This document shows, piece after piece, positions 1 through 7,544 of a stretch of DNA of 14,011 bases; within the stretch, counting starts at the first letter, position 1, and each line of letters starts with the position of its first letter. The DNA comes from Microthrixaceae bacterium (lineage in GTDB: Bacteria; Actinomycetota; Acidimicrobiia; Acidimicrobiales; Acidimicrobilacustridaceae). The stretch is taken from contig JAHFUU010000014.1 in NCBI GenBank assembly GCA_023264915.1, positions 1 through 14,011 on the forward strand. Direction: 5' to 3'. Made by a program: the position numbers and the translations under genes. The notes beneath the pieces are model-generated. The model was not told where the DNA came from. It searched no databases and saw only the letters and a program-made list of their open reading frames with translations.

Positions 1-834
1 GCCCGCCGCGCAGATCGGAACCGATGGTGCGGCTGCGAGCTGGCTCTGCCATCTCCTGCGCCCGTTCTGTTGGTCAAAGGCCAGGAGCTGGTTTGTAGTC
101 GCCGCTATGACCAGGTCGTAGAGGCTCGCGAGCTGTCTTTCGCCCGGCGTCACGATCCTGTGAGTCCAGCGGATGGAACCACTGCGTAGGTCGACACAGG
201 TGAGGTCGTCGGCTTCGGTCCAGGTCACCGCGGTCTCGTCGACAGCGATGGTGAGACCGCCACTCGGGTTGCCTACAGAGGTCTGCCACACCGCCCGGCC
301 ATGGAGAGGCTCGAGCATCTGAAGTGACTCGCCGGTGGCTATGACCACGCCTTGGCTCACCTTTCTTGGAGTGACCATCGAAGGCTCAGCTTTGTGCCAG
401 ATGACGTTCGCTGGACGAACTTGAACCTCGCGGTTCGAGGTGCTGACCCAGGGCATGTCGGTGATGTCCCGGAGGTGGTCCGGGAACTCGACGTCGCCGG
501 TGAACGCTCCAGAGGTTCCTGTCCACCCGCGTGGTTCACCTCTGCCCTCTCGTGGCGGGCGGGTGCCCCTTCCAGAGCTCATCTCCGGGTTGTCAAAGGG
601 GTCACCGCGAACGAACCGTTCGACACTGAGGCGCTCGTCGTACTCTTTGCGAAGCAGCGGGTTCGCAAGCACCTCATAAGCCTCGGTCAGAAGCCTGAAC
701 TGCTCACTCCTTCCGCCTGCATCCGGATGGGCCGTCTTGGCTAGCGCCCGGTACGCGTGCCGGATCTGCCTCAGCGACGCGGCTGGATCGATCCCGAGAC
801 GTTCGTAGTGGCTCAGATCATCGGCACCAGTCAC
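1..834 (-). CDS. J-domain protein with PQQ-like propeller C-terminus (partial)
   Basis: The minus-strand frame is open for 278 codons from a GTG at 834 to the window edge, so the C-terminus is missing. An in-frame TAG (844-846) lies four codons upstream, which makes GTG 834 the only reasonable start; there is no clear Shine-Dalgarno sequence. Residues about 7-75 form a J domain: HYERLGIDP, the helix II sequence IRHAYRALAKTAHPDAGG with the HPD triad at residues 36-38, then EAYEVLANPLLRKEYDERL. J domains stimulate Hsp70/DnaK ATPase through HPD. A Gly/Arg/Pro-rich linker (about 85-120) follows. From about residue 150 there are blade-like repeats such as GRAVWQTSVG, GSIRWTHRIV and LLAFDQQNGRRRWQS, which resemble PQQ-type beta-propeller strands. 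There is no Cys-rich zinc domain, so it is not classical DnaJ. No signal peptide or membrane segment is visible. Function inferred: a specialised cytoplasmic co-chaperone with its own binding domain. Confidence 0.85.
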   Translation of the reverse strand, partial: MTGADDLSHYERLGIDPAASLRQIRHAYRALAKTAHPDAGGRSEQFRLLTEAYEVLANPLLRKEYDERLSVERFVRGDPFDNPEMSSGRGTRPPREGRGEPRGWTGTSGAFTGDVEFPDHLRDITDMPWVSTSNREVQVRPANVIWHKAEPSMVTPRKVSQGVVIATGESLQMLEPLHGRAVWQTSVGNPSGGLTIAVDETAVTWTEADDLTCVDLRSGSIRWTHRIVTPGERQLASLYDLVIAATTNQLLAFDQQNGRRRWQSQLAAAPSVPICAAG

Positions 835-1047
835 GTCTGGTCTCTACCCGAAACCATGACGAATGGACTCGCCTCGGTACCTCTTGTGGGATCGAGCGAC
901 CGATCCTCCCACTCCGAGATCCCTTTCATTCCGGCAGATGAGCCAGCGGTGGCAGGGGGCAAATCGCATCCAAGATCCCTCTTCATCTTCGTCCTCGTGG
1001 CTCGCACGGGTGGATCTCTCAAGCCTGCCCGTCGAGCCTGTCAGCTG

Positions 1048-1995
1048 TCACCCGGAGTCGGATGTGGCGAGGAGCTTCCTGAAGTACTGCGCCGTGCGGG
1101 CCACACCCTCGCGAACCTCGACAGTGGGTTCCCAGCCCAGCTCCGCGGTGGCAAGGGTCAGGTCGGGTCGACGTCGAGCTGGGTCGTCTTCGGGGAGCGG
1201 CAGGTACTCGATCGGGGAACTGGATCCGGTGACCTCCAAGACGATGTCAGCCAGCTCTGAAAGCGTGAACTCGAACGTGCTACCGATGTTCACCGGTCCC
1301 TTGCAGTTGGACTCGTTGAGTGCAAGCAGGCCTCGCACCTCGTCGTCGACATAGCAGAAGCTGCGGGTTTGAGATCCGTCGCCATAGATGGTGATTGGTG
1401 CTCCGGTGAGCGCCTGCCACAAGAAGTTGGTTATTGCGCGGCCGTCGTCAATCCTCATGTTGGGGCCGAAGGTGTTGAAGATCCGCACCACGCGCACATC
1501 GAGGCCAAATCGCCGGTTGTACGCGAAGGTCAAGGCTTCAGCGAACCGCTTGGATTCGTCATAGACACCGCGGGGACCCACGGGGTTCACGTTGCCAAAG
1601 TAGCTCTCGGGTTGAGGGTGCACGAGGGGATCGCCATAGACCTCACTCGTTGAGGCCAGGAAGAATCGAGCACCTTTGGCCATCGCCAAGTCAAGGCAGT
1701 GGCGGGTGCCGTCACTGCCCACGGCCAGGATCTCAAGGGACAACCGGTCGAAGTCAGCGGGGGATGCAGGGGAGGCCAGATGCATGACCCGATCCACCTG
1801 GCCCTCGACACCAAAGGCCTCGGTGACGTCCTGGTTGACGAAGCAAAACCCAGGCTGGTCGACCAGGCTCTCGATGTTCTGGATCGCCCCTGTGGAGAGG
1901 TTGTCGATGACCACGACCTCGTGTCCCTGATCCAGGAGCGTCCGTGACATGTTCGAGCCGATGAAACCGGCCCCACCAGTGATCACGTACCGCAT
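1048..1995 (-). CDS. UDP-glucuronate decarboxylase-like SDR (NAD-dependent epimerase/dehydratase family)
   Basis: 315 residues, the full length for an extended short-chain dehydrogenase. The Rossmann NAD-binding motif GGAGFIGS is at residues 7-14 and an acidic D31 ends beta-2, which favours NAD over NADP. The substrate-site motif STSEVYGDP is at 115-123, and the catalytic Tyr/Lys pair Y145/K149 lies in GVYDESKRFAE. The segments FNTFGPNMRIDDGRAITNF (173-191) and TRSFCYVDDEVRGL are the parts that most resemble UDP-xylose synthases, which oxidise and decarboxylate UDP-glucuronate to UDP-xylose. A dTDP-glucose dehydratase or another nucleotide-sugar epimerase cannot be excluded. The ATG at 1995 has AGGAG about 9 bases upstream. 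The enzyme should be cytoplasmic and supply a sugar nucleotide for polysaccharide or glycan synthesis. No glycosyltransferase lies next to it. It is separated from the J-domain gene by 213 bp and diverges from the ABC-F gene. Confidence 0.9.
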   Translation of the reverse strand: MRYVITGGAGFIGSNMSRTLLDQGHEVVVIDNLSTGAIQNIESLVDQPGFCFVNQDVTEAFGVEGQVDRVMHLASPASPADFDRLSLEILAVGSDGTRHCLDLAMAKGARFFLASTSEVYGDPLVHPQPESYFGNVNPVGPRGVYDESKRFAEALTFAYNRRFGLDVRVVRIFNTFGPNMRIDDGRAITNFLWQALTGAPITIYGDGSQTRSFCYVDDEVRGLLALNESNCKGPVNIGSTFEFTLSELADIVLEVTGSSSPIEYLPLPEDDPARRRPDLTLATAELGWEPTVEVREGVARTAQYFRKLLATSDSG

Positions 1996-2129
1996 CCTGT
2001 TTGCTCCTGGCGTCAGTCGTTGCCGGCGTCGCCGGCCGGGGCGCCTACACAGTAGGTGGCGGAGGGACAGCCACCAACCGGGACGCCGCCCACTCCCGAT
2101 GACACGCTGACCCCCGGTAGCCTCGGTGA
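1996..2129. promoter_or_regulatory. Divergent intergenic region with two small stem-loops
   Basis: This 134-bp spacer must hold the 5' signals of both the sugar-nucleotide enzyme (minus) and the ABC-F gene (plus). GCCGGC-GTC-GCCGGC at 2022-2036 can fold into a 6-bp stem with a 3-nt loop. CCTAC (2044-2048) pairs with GTAGG (2052-2056) around a 3-nt loop, and two more pairs including one wobble can extend it. I could not pick -35/-10 boxes with confidence. A leader hairpin before an ABC-F gene can mean attenuation in antibiotic-resistance members, but no leader peptide is evident here. Confidence 0.3.
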
Positions 2130-4100
2130 GTGCTTGCTGTGGCCGGCCTCACCAAGAGCTTCGGGTCGAAGGTTCTGTTCTCGGACGTGTCGGTGACTCT
2201 TGGTCCTGGCAGGCGGGTGGCTCTGGTGGGTCCCAACGGGGCCGGCAAGACCACCCTGTTGGAGGTGATGGCGGGTTTGCAATCAGCCGATGCCGGTTCG
2301 GTGAGCCGTCCAAGGGACCTGAGGATCGGCCACCTGCCCCAAGACATGGCTGAGGCGCCCGTGGGAACGGTCCTCGAAAACACGATGGCCGGTGACGAGC
2401 AGCTTCACCGTCTGGCGAGACGTCTGCACGAGCTCGCACATGTCGTGGCGGACACTGCCAGAACCGACCATCGCCGTTGCTTGGCCGAGTTTGGTGAGGC
2501 GCAATCCCAGTTCGAGCAGTTGGGTGGGTACGCTCGCGAAGCTGAAGCCGAACGGGTCCTGTCTGGCCTGGGGTTCTCCCCCGATGACTCAGGCCGCCCA
2601 GTGCGGGAGCTATCCGGCGGTTGGAGGATGAGGGTCGCCCTGGCAGGTCTCCTGCTGGCTGCTCCTGATGTGCTGTTGCTGGACGAACCGACGAATCATC
2701 TCGACGTTGACAGCGTCGCCTTCTTGGAGCAGCAGCTTGTCCGGTTCAGCGGATCGGTGCTCGTGGTGAGCCACGATCGAGATTTCATCGATGCCGTCGC
2801 AAACCTGGTTGTCGACCTCTCAGAAGGCACGAGCGTCACCTACGCGGGAGGATTCGCTGAGTTCGTGGCGGCGAGAGAGGAGCGCTTCGAAGCTAGAGCT
2901 GCGGCGGCCGCGACCCAAGCGCGGAAGGTTGCCGAAGCGGAACGGTTCATCGAGAGGTTTCAGTACAAGGCGACCAAGGCCCGGCAGGTGCAGAGCAGGG
3001 TCAAGGTCCTCGAACGCCTTGACCGGATCGAGGCGCCCGAGCCCTCCTCGTCCAAGCTCCGGTTCGGATTTGGGGAGCCTCGCCGTTCGTCCCGGGTTGT
3101 CGTGGAGCTCGACCAGGTCACGGCCGGCTACGACGGCGTGCCCGTGCTCTTCGATGTGAGCGCGGTCGTCGAGCGGGGTCGGAAGGTAGCGCTCGTGGGG
3201 CCCAACGGCGCGGGCAAGACGACTCTCGTCAAGCTCATAAGTGGTCAGCTCGACCCCTTGCAGGGAACTGTGCAGATTGGGACCAATGTTGATGTTGCCC
3301 TCTTTGAGCAGCATCAGGCCGATGAGCTGGATCCGCAACGAAGGGTGTTCGGCGAGTTCTCACGTGGTCTCAGCGACCGCCCTGGACGCAACCTCCGGGC
3401 AGTTCTTGGATCGTTCGGCTTCCCAGGCGATGCCGCTGACCGGCTGGTCGGTGATCTCTCGGGTGGTGAACGGACCCGGCTCGCGCTTGCCAAGGCCCTT
3501 GCTGATCCCGTGAACCTTCTCATTCTGGACGAACCCACCAACCACTTGGACCTCTCGAGCTGCGATCTCCTCGAAGATGCGCTTCGCGCCTACCCCGGCA
3601 CTCTGCTGCTGATCACGCACGACCGGTACCTGATCCGCGAGGTGGCAGACGCAGCCATCGAAGTCCGCGACGGCAAGGCCGTCTGGCACGACGGGATGGA
3701 CGAGGCGCTTCTCGCTCCATCGTTCGCGGACCGAGAGGAGCCCCCTGCTGATGCGGAGCCATCTCGATCCTCCGCGGCTGGCCAACGTAAGGCGAAGGTG
3801 CCCCCGGCCTCGGCGCCAGGTGCCTCGGAGCAAGATGACGTGTGCGGAGGTCGGGCCCTCTCCGGTCCTGGTGAGCGGGAGTTGCGAAAGCGCATCGCCA
3901 AGATCGAGAAGCTTTGGGAGCGAGCCGAGGGCACGATCGCCGAGATCGAGTTGGAGATGGCCAATCCCGAGGTCTATCAAGATCGCCTGCAGGCCGAAGC
4001 GCTTGTCGCGAAGCATGCCGCGGCCAAGGACGAGGCAACGGCACGGATGGCCGAATGGGAGTCGTCGATGCGCAAGCTCGCGGCGATCCGTCCTGGGTAG
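2130..4100 (+). CDS. ABC-F family ATPase (ribosome-associated type)
   Basis: 656 residues with two ABC cassettes and no membrane segments, which defines the ABC-F class of translation factors and resistance proteins that act on the ribosome. Cassette 1 has Walker [10 protein letters not shown] at 34-42, signature LSGGW at 161-165 and Walker [12 protein letters not shown] ending near 192. Cassette 2 has GPNGAGKTT at 357-365, signature LSGGE at 443-447 and [11 protein letters not shown] with D467. The charged linker between cassettes (about 245-325, Ala/Arg/Glu-rich helices with [19 protein letters not shown]) is the P-site tRNA-interaction motif region. A low-complexity Pro/Ala/Ser spacer leads to a C-terminal coiled coil (about 585-650), as in Uup- or YheS-like proteins. 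The start is GTG at 2130; the codon just before it is an in-frame TGA, so no longer N-terminus is possible. Both catalytic Glu residues are present, so it should hydrolyse ATP. The subfamily, and whether it confers drug resistance, cannot be settled from sequence alone. Confidence 0.93.
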   Translation: MLAVAGLTKSFGSKVLFSDVSVTLGPGRRVALVGPNGAGKTTLLEVMAGLQSADAGSVSRPRDLRIGHLPQDMAEAPVGTVLENTMAGDEQLHRLARRLHELAHVVADTARTDHRRCLAEFGEAQSQFEQLGGYAREAEAERVLSGLGFSPDDSGRPVRELSGGWRMRVALAGLLLAAPDVLLLDEPTNHLDVDSVAFLEQQLVRFSGSVLVVSHDRDFIDAVANLVVDLSEGTSVTYAGGFAEFVAAREERFEARAAAAATQARKVAEAERFIERFQYKATKARQVQSRVKVLERLDRIEAPEPSSSKLRFGFGEPRRSSRVVVELDQVTAGYDGVPVLFDVSAVVERGRKVALVGPNGAGKTTLVKLISGQLDPLQGTVQIGTNVDVALFEQHQADELDPQRRVFGEFSRGLSDRPGRNLRAVLGSFGFPGDAADRLVGDLSGGERTRLALAKALADPVNLLILDEPTNHLDLSSCDLLEDALRAYPGTLLLITHDRYLIREVADAAIEVRDGKAVWHDGMDEALLAPSFADREEPPADAEPSRSSAAGQRKAKVPPASAPGASEQDDVCGGRALSGPGERELRKRIAKIEKLWERAEGTIAEIELEMANPEVYQDRLQAEALVAKHAAAKDEATARMAEWESSMRKLAAIRPG

Positions 4101-4130
4101 GTCGGCCAACTGGCTCCAACTGGGCCGACC
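4100..4130 (+). terminator. Stem-loop at the end of the ABC-F gene
   Basis: GGTCGGCC (4100-4107) and GGCCGACC (4123-4130) form a perfect 8-bp stem with a 15-nt loop. The first base is the last base of the ABC-F stop codon. There is no U-tract, as often seen for hairpin terminators in high-GC genomes. The loop also holds a tandem CCAACTGG. It could be a terminator or a 3'-end stabilising hairpin. Confidence 0.5.
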
Positions 4131-4243
4131 ACCCTGCCACGATGTGAGGCGACATCGGGTGGCCTCGGCGGTTCTTGCCGCTCTCGGTCCCCCTGCGGAG
4201 AGATCAGCTCTTCCGGGCTGGTTCGGCCGCTACGCTCCCGCCC

Positions 4244-5404
4244 ATGACCGACATGGAAGCGGGGTCGGATGACATGACCGATCTCGCCGAAGGGGTGTTC
4301 CCGAGCCAGCTGCTGCGCAGGGCCGTCGACGCTGGGTTCATCGATGCGGGGCCTTACAAGATCCCCGAGTCCAGCATCCAGCCAGCCAGCCTCGATCTGC
4401 GGCTCGGTGAGAAGGCCTACCGCATCCGCTGCAGCTTCCTGCCAGATACTGAGGCGGTCGAGGCGAAGGTGAAGCACTACATCATGGATGAGCTGGACCT
4501 CCGTGACGATGGTGCGGTGCTGGAGACAGGTAGGCCCTACCTGATCCCACTCGTAGAACAACTTGCTCTACCGCCGGGTGTCCGGGCTCGAACGAACCCC
4601 AAGAGCTCGACGGGACGTCTGGATGTCTTCACGCGCGTCATAACGGACGAGAGCTACCGGTTCGACGAGATCGCGCCGGGCTACAGGGGCAACCTCTATC
4701 TCGAAGTTGTGCCGTTGTCGTTCACAGTGAAGGTCCGCCAACATCTGTCGCTCAACCAGTTGCGGCTCGTAAGAGGAGATGCGTCCGTATCAGACGATGA
4801 GCTCCGCGCGATCCATGCCGAGACTCCGGTCCTGTTCCGCGGCGGCGCGCCTGTGCCTGATCGCGGCTTTGCAACCAGCAACGGTCTGTTCCTGAGTCTC
4901 GATCTCCGCGGAGATGAATCTGGGCATGTTGGCTTCCGGGCCAAAGATCATGCGTCACTGATCGAGATGGGATTGGTTGACAACTACTCGCCGAACGATT
5001 TCTGGGACGAGGTGGGACATGAGAGTGGAGATCGAGTAGTCCTAGACCCGGGTCGCTTCTATCTTCTGCTCTCAGAGGAGGCAGTGACGATCCCACCCAG
5101 CCTGGCCGCGGAGATGACAGCGTACGATCCGACCAGCGGTGAGCTTCGCGCACACTACGCGGGGTTCTTCGATCCCGGGTTTGGCTATGACGCTGAGGGT
5201 GCCTTGCACGGATCGCGAGCGGCACTCGAGGTGAGAGCCCATGACGTCCCGTTCATGGTCGAGCACCGCCAGCGAGTCTGCAAGCTGACCTTCGAGCGGA
5301 TGGCTGCACCCCCAGATCGGTTGTACGGGGCAGGTATCGGTTCCAACTACCAGGGCCAGGAAGGAACGCTGGGCAAGCACTTCAGGCGAGAGCGCCCTTC
5401 GTAG
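4244..5404 (+). CDS. dcd: 2'-deoxycytidine 5'-triphosphate deaminase, long two-domain form
   Basis: About 386 residues, twice the length of ordinary Dcd (about 190), with two copies of the dUTPase/Dcd jelly-roll fold, as in the DCD family PF06559. Copy 1 has the Dcd-type opening QPASLDLRLG (46-55), then NPKSSTGRLDV (118-128), matching the Ser/Arg active-site loop, and YLEV with E154 at the position of the catalytic Glu. Copy 2 has FLSLDLRG, AGFFDPGFGYDAEG, ALEVRAHDVPFMVEHRQRVCKL. Such enzymes deaminate dCTP to dUTP in thymidylate supply; whether both sites are active is unknown. The start is uncertain: ATG 4244, 4253 and 4274 are in frame, and 4274 has the best upstream purine run (GGGG at 4261-4264); an upstream TTG at 4175 gives an Arg-rich, unlikely extension. 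It begins 143 bp after the ABC-F stop. Most members I know of this long form are from Alphaproteobacteria. Confidence 0.88.
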   Translation: MTDMEAGSDDMTDLAEGVFPSQLLRRAVDAGFIDAGPYKIPESSIQPASLDLRLGEKAYRIRCSFLPDTEAVEAKVKHYIMDELDLRDDGAVLETGRPYLIPLVEQLALPPGVRARTNPKSSTGRLDVFTRVITDESYRFDEIAPGYRGNLYLEVVPLSFTVKVRQHLSLNQLRLVRGDASVSDDELRAIHAETPVLFRGGAPVPDRGFATSNGLFLSLDLRGDESGHVGFRAKDHASLIEMGLVDNYSPNDFWDEVGHESGDRVVLDPGRFYLLLSEEAVTIPPSLAAEMTAYDPTSGELRAHYAGFFDPGFGYDAEGALHGSRAALEVRAHDVPFMVEHRQRVCKLTFERMAAPPDRLYGAGIGSNYQGQEGTLGKHFRRERPS

Positions 5405-5435
5405 CAACGGCGCTGTGCCAACTCCCAAGAGGAAT

Positions 5436-5460
5436 GGGGTGCCCGGGGATGCGGCGCCCC
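5436..5460 (+). terminator. GC-rich hairpin downstream of the dCTP deaminase
   Basis: GGGGTGCC (5436-5443) pairs with GGCGCCCC (5453-5460) through 8 pairs, one a U-G wobble, around a 9-nt loop. It lies 31 bp after the deaminase stop codon. No U-tract follows. It is a plausible transcription terminator for that gene. The rest of 5461-5658 shows nothing I can identify. Confidence 0.45.
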
Positions 5461-5658
5461 TCAACCGAGTGCGCATGGCACCGCCAAGAGCCAGACTCAG
5501 CTTGTTCTCCGGCGGGGACAACCTCAGGTCGTCAAGAAGCCATGGCGGGTCTGGGTGACGAGCTGTGCATCCGGTTGGCAAGCCCTCGAGGCATCCCTCC
5601 AGAAGGGTGCCGATGAACGCACGTCTCGGAGGTGAAATCGTTGTGAGCTGGTTCGCCG

Positions 5659-6027
5659 TCAGCGGTGGCGGAATCGGCCTCGCCCGTCGGTCGAGGCGTC
5701 GATCCGACGTTCGTCGGCCTGCCGCACCAGCCGTTGCGCGAACACGAACTGGCAGTCGAGGCATCGGAGCTCAGCAGACCGAAGGTCAGAGCCGACGTGC
5801 TCTACCCGTAGCGAGCCAGCGCAGTTTGGGCATCGCATGTCCGTGCTGGGTGCCGGATCGTGGGAGGTCAGGTCGATCAGCAGGTATCCACCGGGAAGAA
5901 TGTGGATGTGAGCCTGGCTGGAATGCTCCGAAGCCGTCTCGGCCACGGAGCCTTCGAGCTCTTCGACTGCCGGGTCTGGGGACGAATGCGAAGGCGCGCG
6001 CGATTTGGAACGTGATGTGAGGGCCAT
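5659..6027 (-). CDS. Small zinc-ribbon protein, hypothetical
   Basis: 122 residues on the minus strand. The N-terminal half is Ser/Ala/Glu-rich and probably disordered. The middle holds a short hydrophobic strand-like stretch (IHILPGGYLLIDLTSHD). The second half carries two Cys pairs, MRCPNC and LRCLDC, about 22 residues apart, the spacing of a zinc ribbon (CPxC-type knuckles). A basic, Arg-rich tail ends the protein. The ATG at 6027 is preceded by AGGGGA about 8 bases upstream, which supports this start. No signal peptide or membrane segment is seen. Zinc ribbons of this sort bind nucleic acid or proteins, but nothing here fixes the role. It lies tail-to-tail with the deaminase gene and has no operon partner. 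Confidence 0.65.
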   Translation of the reverse strand: MALTSRSKSRAPSHSSPDPAVEELEGSVAETASEHSSQAHIHILPGGYLLIDLTSHDPAPSTDMRCPNCAGSLRVEHVGSDLRSAELRCLDCQFVFAQRLVRQADERRIDASTDGRGRFRHR

Positions 6028-6184
6028 CTTGTTTCCCCTTTTCGGAGGTGTGAAGAGTTGTCACTCCAAGCCGAGCACAAGCTGGCGTCAATGAAGCCCG
6101 CCATGCGGCGGCCAACGGTGGACTCCTCGGCTCTGCAGCCTACAGCGCTCAGGCCCGCGGGACCATCATGGTGGCCTCCAAACG

Positions 6185-6427
6185 TTGAAGAGGGGTCAGG
6201 GCCTACATCCAAGCTGCCCGTCTCTGGGAAATCGACTAGAACGGGGGTCGCTTGTCAGAGGTGCGGACCTGTTGATAGCCAACGATCTGGAGGTGGAGGT
6301 GGCGGACGATCCTCGCGAGGAACTGGGCCCGGCGCGCAAGCCGCGCACGCAGTTCAGGGCGACCCAATACCTCATGAACTTCGGCGATGGGCCGGTGCCC
6401 GGCCGGGTGCACACCAATCCCGACTAG
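6185..6427 (+). CDS. Doubtful short ORF, possibly the N-terminal part of the hexapeptide-repeat gene
   Basis: An open plus-strand frame with no family I recognise. From about 6269 onward its codons become strongly G/C-ending and the peptide looks protein-like (IANDLEVEVADDPREELGP, then KPRTQFRATQYLMNFG), ending at TAG 6425-6427. The TTG at 6272, with AGAGG about 10 bases upstream, is a better start than the TTG at 6185. It is in the same frame as the hexapeptide-repeat gene that follows and is separated from it only by this TAG. It may be a separate small gene, or the front of one longer gene with a nonsense codon. Nothing else is recognisable in 6028-6184. Confidence 0.3.
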   Translation: MKRGQGLHPSCPSLGNRLERGSLVRGADLLIANDLEVEVADDPREELGPARKPRTQFRATQYLMNFGDGPVPGRVHTNPD

Positions 6428-6478
6428 ACACCAGGGGGTCTGGTCGCCGATACTGCCGAGGTCGAGCCGTCCGCGTGG

Positions 6479-6859
6479 ATGTCATCGAAAGCGAAGGTGT
6501 TCGGGAACGCACGGGTGTTTGGAGAGTCACGCATCGAGGGTGAGGCCAAGGTGTACGGGAACGCGAGGGTCTACGGCGCAACGATCGGTGGATTTGCAGA
6601 GATCCACGGCAACGCGACTGTCGAGCAGGCCACGGTCGAGGGCAATGCCCGCGTCCATGGTGACGCCCGAGTTGGCGGCGGAGCCCTCGTCCGAGACCGG
6701 GCGATCGTCCGGGATGCTGCCAAAGTGATCGGGGCTGCTGTGGTTGACGGAGACGCCGTGGTTGATGCTTCGGCTTGGGTTGCTGGCGGCCAGGTCACGG
6801 GATCCGCTCACATCTCAGGCAACACCACTGTGCGTGCCGGCGAGATCTACAGCAGCTGA
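6479..6859 (+). CDS. Hexapeptide-repeat left-handed beta-helix protein
   Basis: 126 residues made almost wholly of hexapeptide units: AKVFGN, ARVFGE, SRIEGE, AKVYGN, ARVYGA, later ARVHGD, ARVGGG, AIVRDA, AVVDGD and others, about 18 in all. Three units make one turn of a left-handed parallel beta-helix, so about six turns are predicted. The style (A-x-V-x-G-N/D) is like E. coli YdcK and similar proteins. I see no protruding loop with a catalytic His, as expected for an acyltransferase, so a structural or binding role is as likely as an enzymatic one. ATG 6479 has no good Shine-Dalgarno sequence, and the repeat pattern continues upstream in frame (LVADTAEVEPSAW) to a TAG at 6425, so the true start is unclear. 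It converges with the DUF1697 gene. Confidence 0.75.
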   Translation: MSSKAKVFGNARVFGESRIEGEAKVYGNARVYGATIGGFAEIHGNATVEQATVEGNARVHGDARVGGGALVRDRAIVRDAAKVIGAAVVDGDAVVDASAWVAGGQVTGSAHISGNTTVRAGEIYSS

Positions 6860-6950
6860 CTGACCCGTCGTGTCATCGCACCGTCGTCAGGGGTGAGGTC
6901 GGAGAGGATCGACGCTCGGGTAGGCCTGGCAAACGATGCCCAAGCCGCAC

Positions 6951-7544
6951 TTATCCGGGGCTTGCCTTCTCGGCCATGGCGGTCAGCTTCAGGACCGTGT
7001 TCCAGTTGCGGGCTGTGCAGGGCAGGTCGAGCTTCAACTTGCTGATCGCATCGAGGAGCTTGGATCGGCCCTGGCCGAAGGGCAGCCGCAGGTACAGCTC
7101 AGCCCCGCGCAACCAGAGCTGTTCGGGCGCGAACTCGCTTTGGTTCAAGGGGCTGAACCGGTCAGGAGCCACTGTGCGCTTGTAGAAGCTCACGACCAGC
7201 TTCGTCCCGTCGACTGGCTCACCGCCGAGGTCGGCTGTGCCGTTGGCGGTGAGGTACGGATTGGCTGCCACGATGTCCTTCATCTGAGCGAGTGACCTGA
7301 CCATCACGTCCACGTGAATGTGGGATGACCGCGCGATCTGAAGCTCGATGGCATCAGCCATCGCTTCGGGCCCCTGGTCCGAGCAGAACACGACGTTACC
7401 GCTCCGTATGTAGGTGGCTACCTGAGTCCCTCCCGCGTCGCGGACCATGGTCTTGAGGTCGGTCATGGAGATCTGGTTGTGGGCCCCGACGTTGACCGCA
7501 CGCAGGAGGCCTACGCAGGCGGTCGGGGTGGCGTCGGTCGTCAT
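6951..7544 (-). CDS. DUF1697 family protein
   Basis: 197 residues, the usual length for DUF1697 (PF08002). Family hallmarks are LLRAVNVGAHNQISMTDLKTM near the N-terminus, ATYIRSGNVVF, the NPY segment, and TARNWNTVLKLTAM close to the C-terminus. The start at ATG 7544 is well supported by AGGAG 7 bases upstream and by the family's N-terminus; the frame stays open upstream to about 7877, but that extension is Arg/Ser/Pro-rich and covers the repeat described below. The protein should be cytoplasmic. No biochemical role is established for the family. It lies convergent with the hexapeptide-repeat gene and divergent from the liv cluster. Confidence 0.92.
   Translation of the reverse strand: MTTDATPTACVGLLRAVNVGAHNQISMTDLKTMVRDAGGTQVATYIRSGNVVFCSDQGPEAMADAIELQIARSSHIHVDVMVRSLAQMKDIVAANPYLTANGTADLGGEPVDGTKLVVSFYKRTVAPDRFSPLNQSEFAPEQLWLRGAELYLRLPFGQGRSKLLDAISKLKLDLPCTARNWNTVLKLTAMAEKASPG

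Noticed and set aside
831..1022. A 63-codon minus-strand frame whose TGA overlaps the GTG start of the J-domain gene (GTGA).
   Set aside because: The overlap is suggestive of coupling, but the frame starts at TTG, its third codon positions are not GC-enriched like its neighbours, and the peptide looks like no known family.
352..1260. Several overlapping plus-strand frames of 60-167 codons.
   Set aside because: They lie largely opposite the J-domain and SDR genes, with Arg/Ser/Pro-rich peptides typical of antisense frames in GC-rich DNA.
3360..4109. A 249-codon minus-strand frame.
   Set aside because: It is antisense to the second cassette and coiled coil of the ABC-F gene, whose motifs are unmistakable.
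5072..5764. A 230-codon minus-strand frame.
   Set aside because: It covers the end of the deaminase gene on the opposite strand and the spacer after it, overlaps the zinc-ribbon gene in another frame, and has no recognisable domain or good start.
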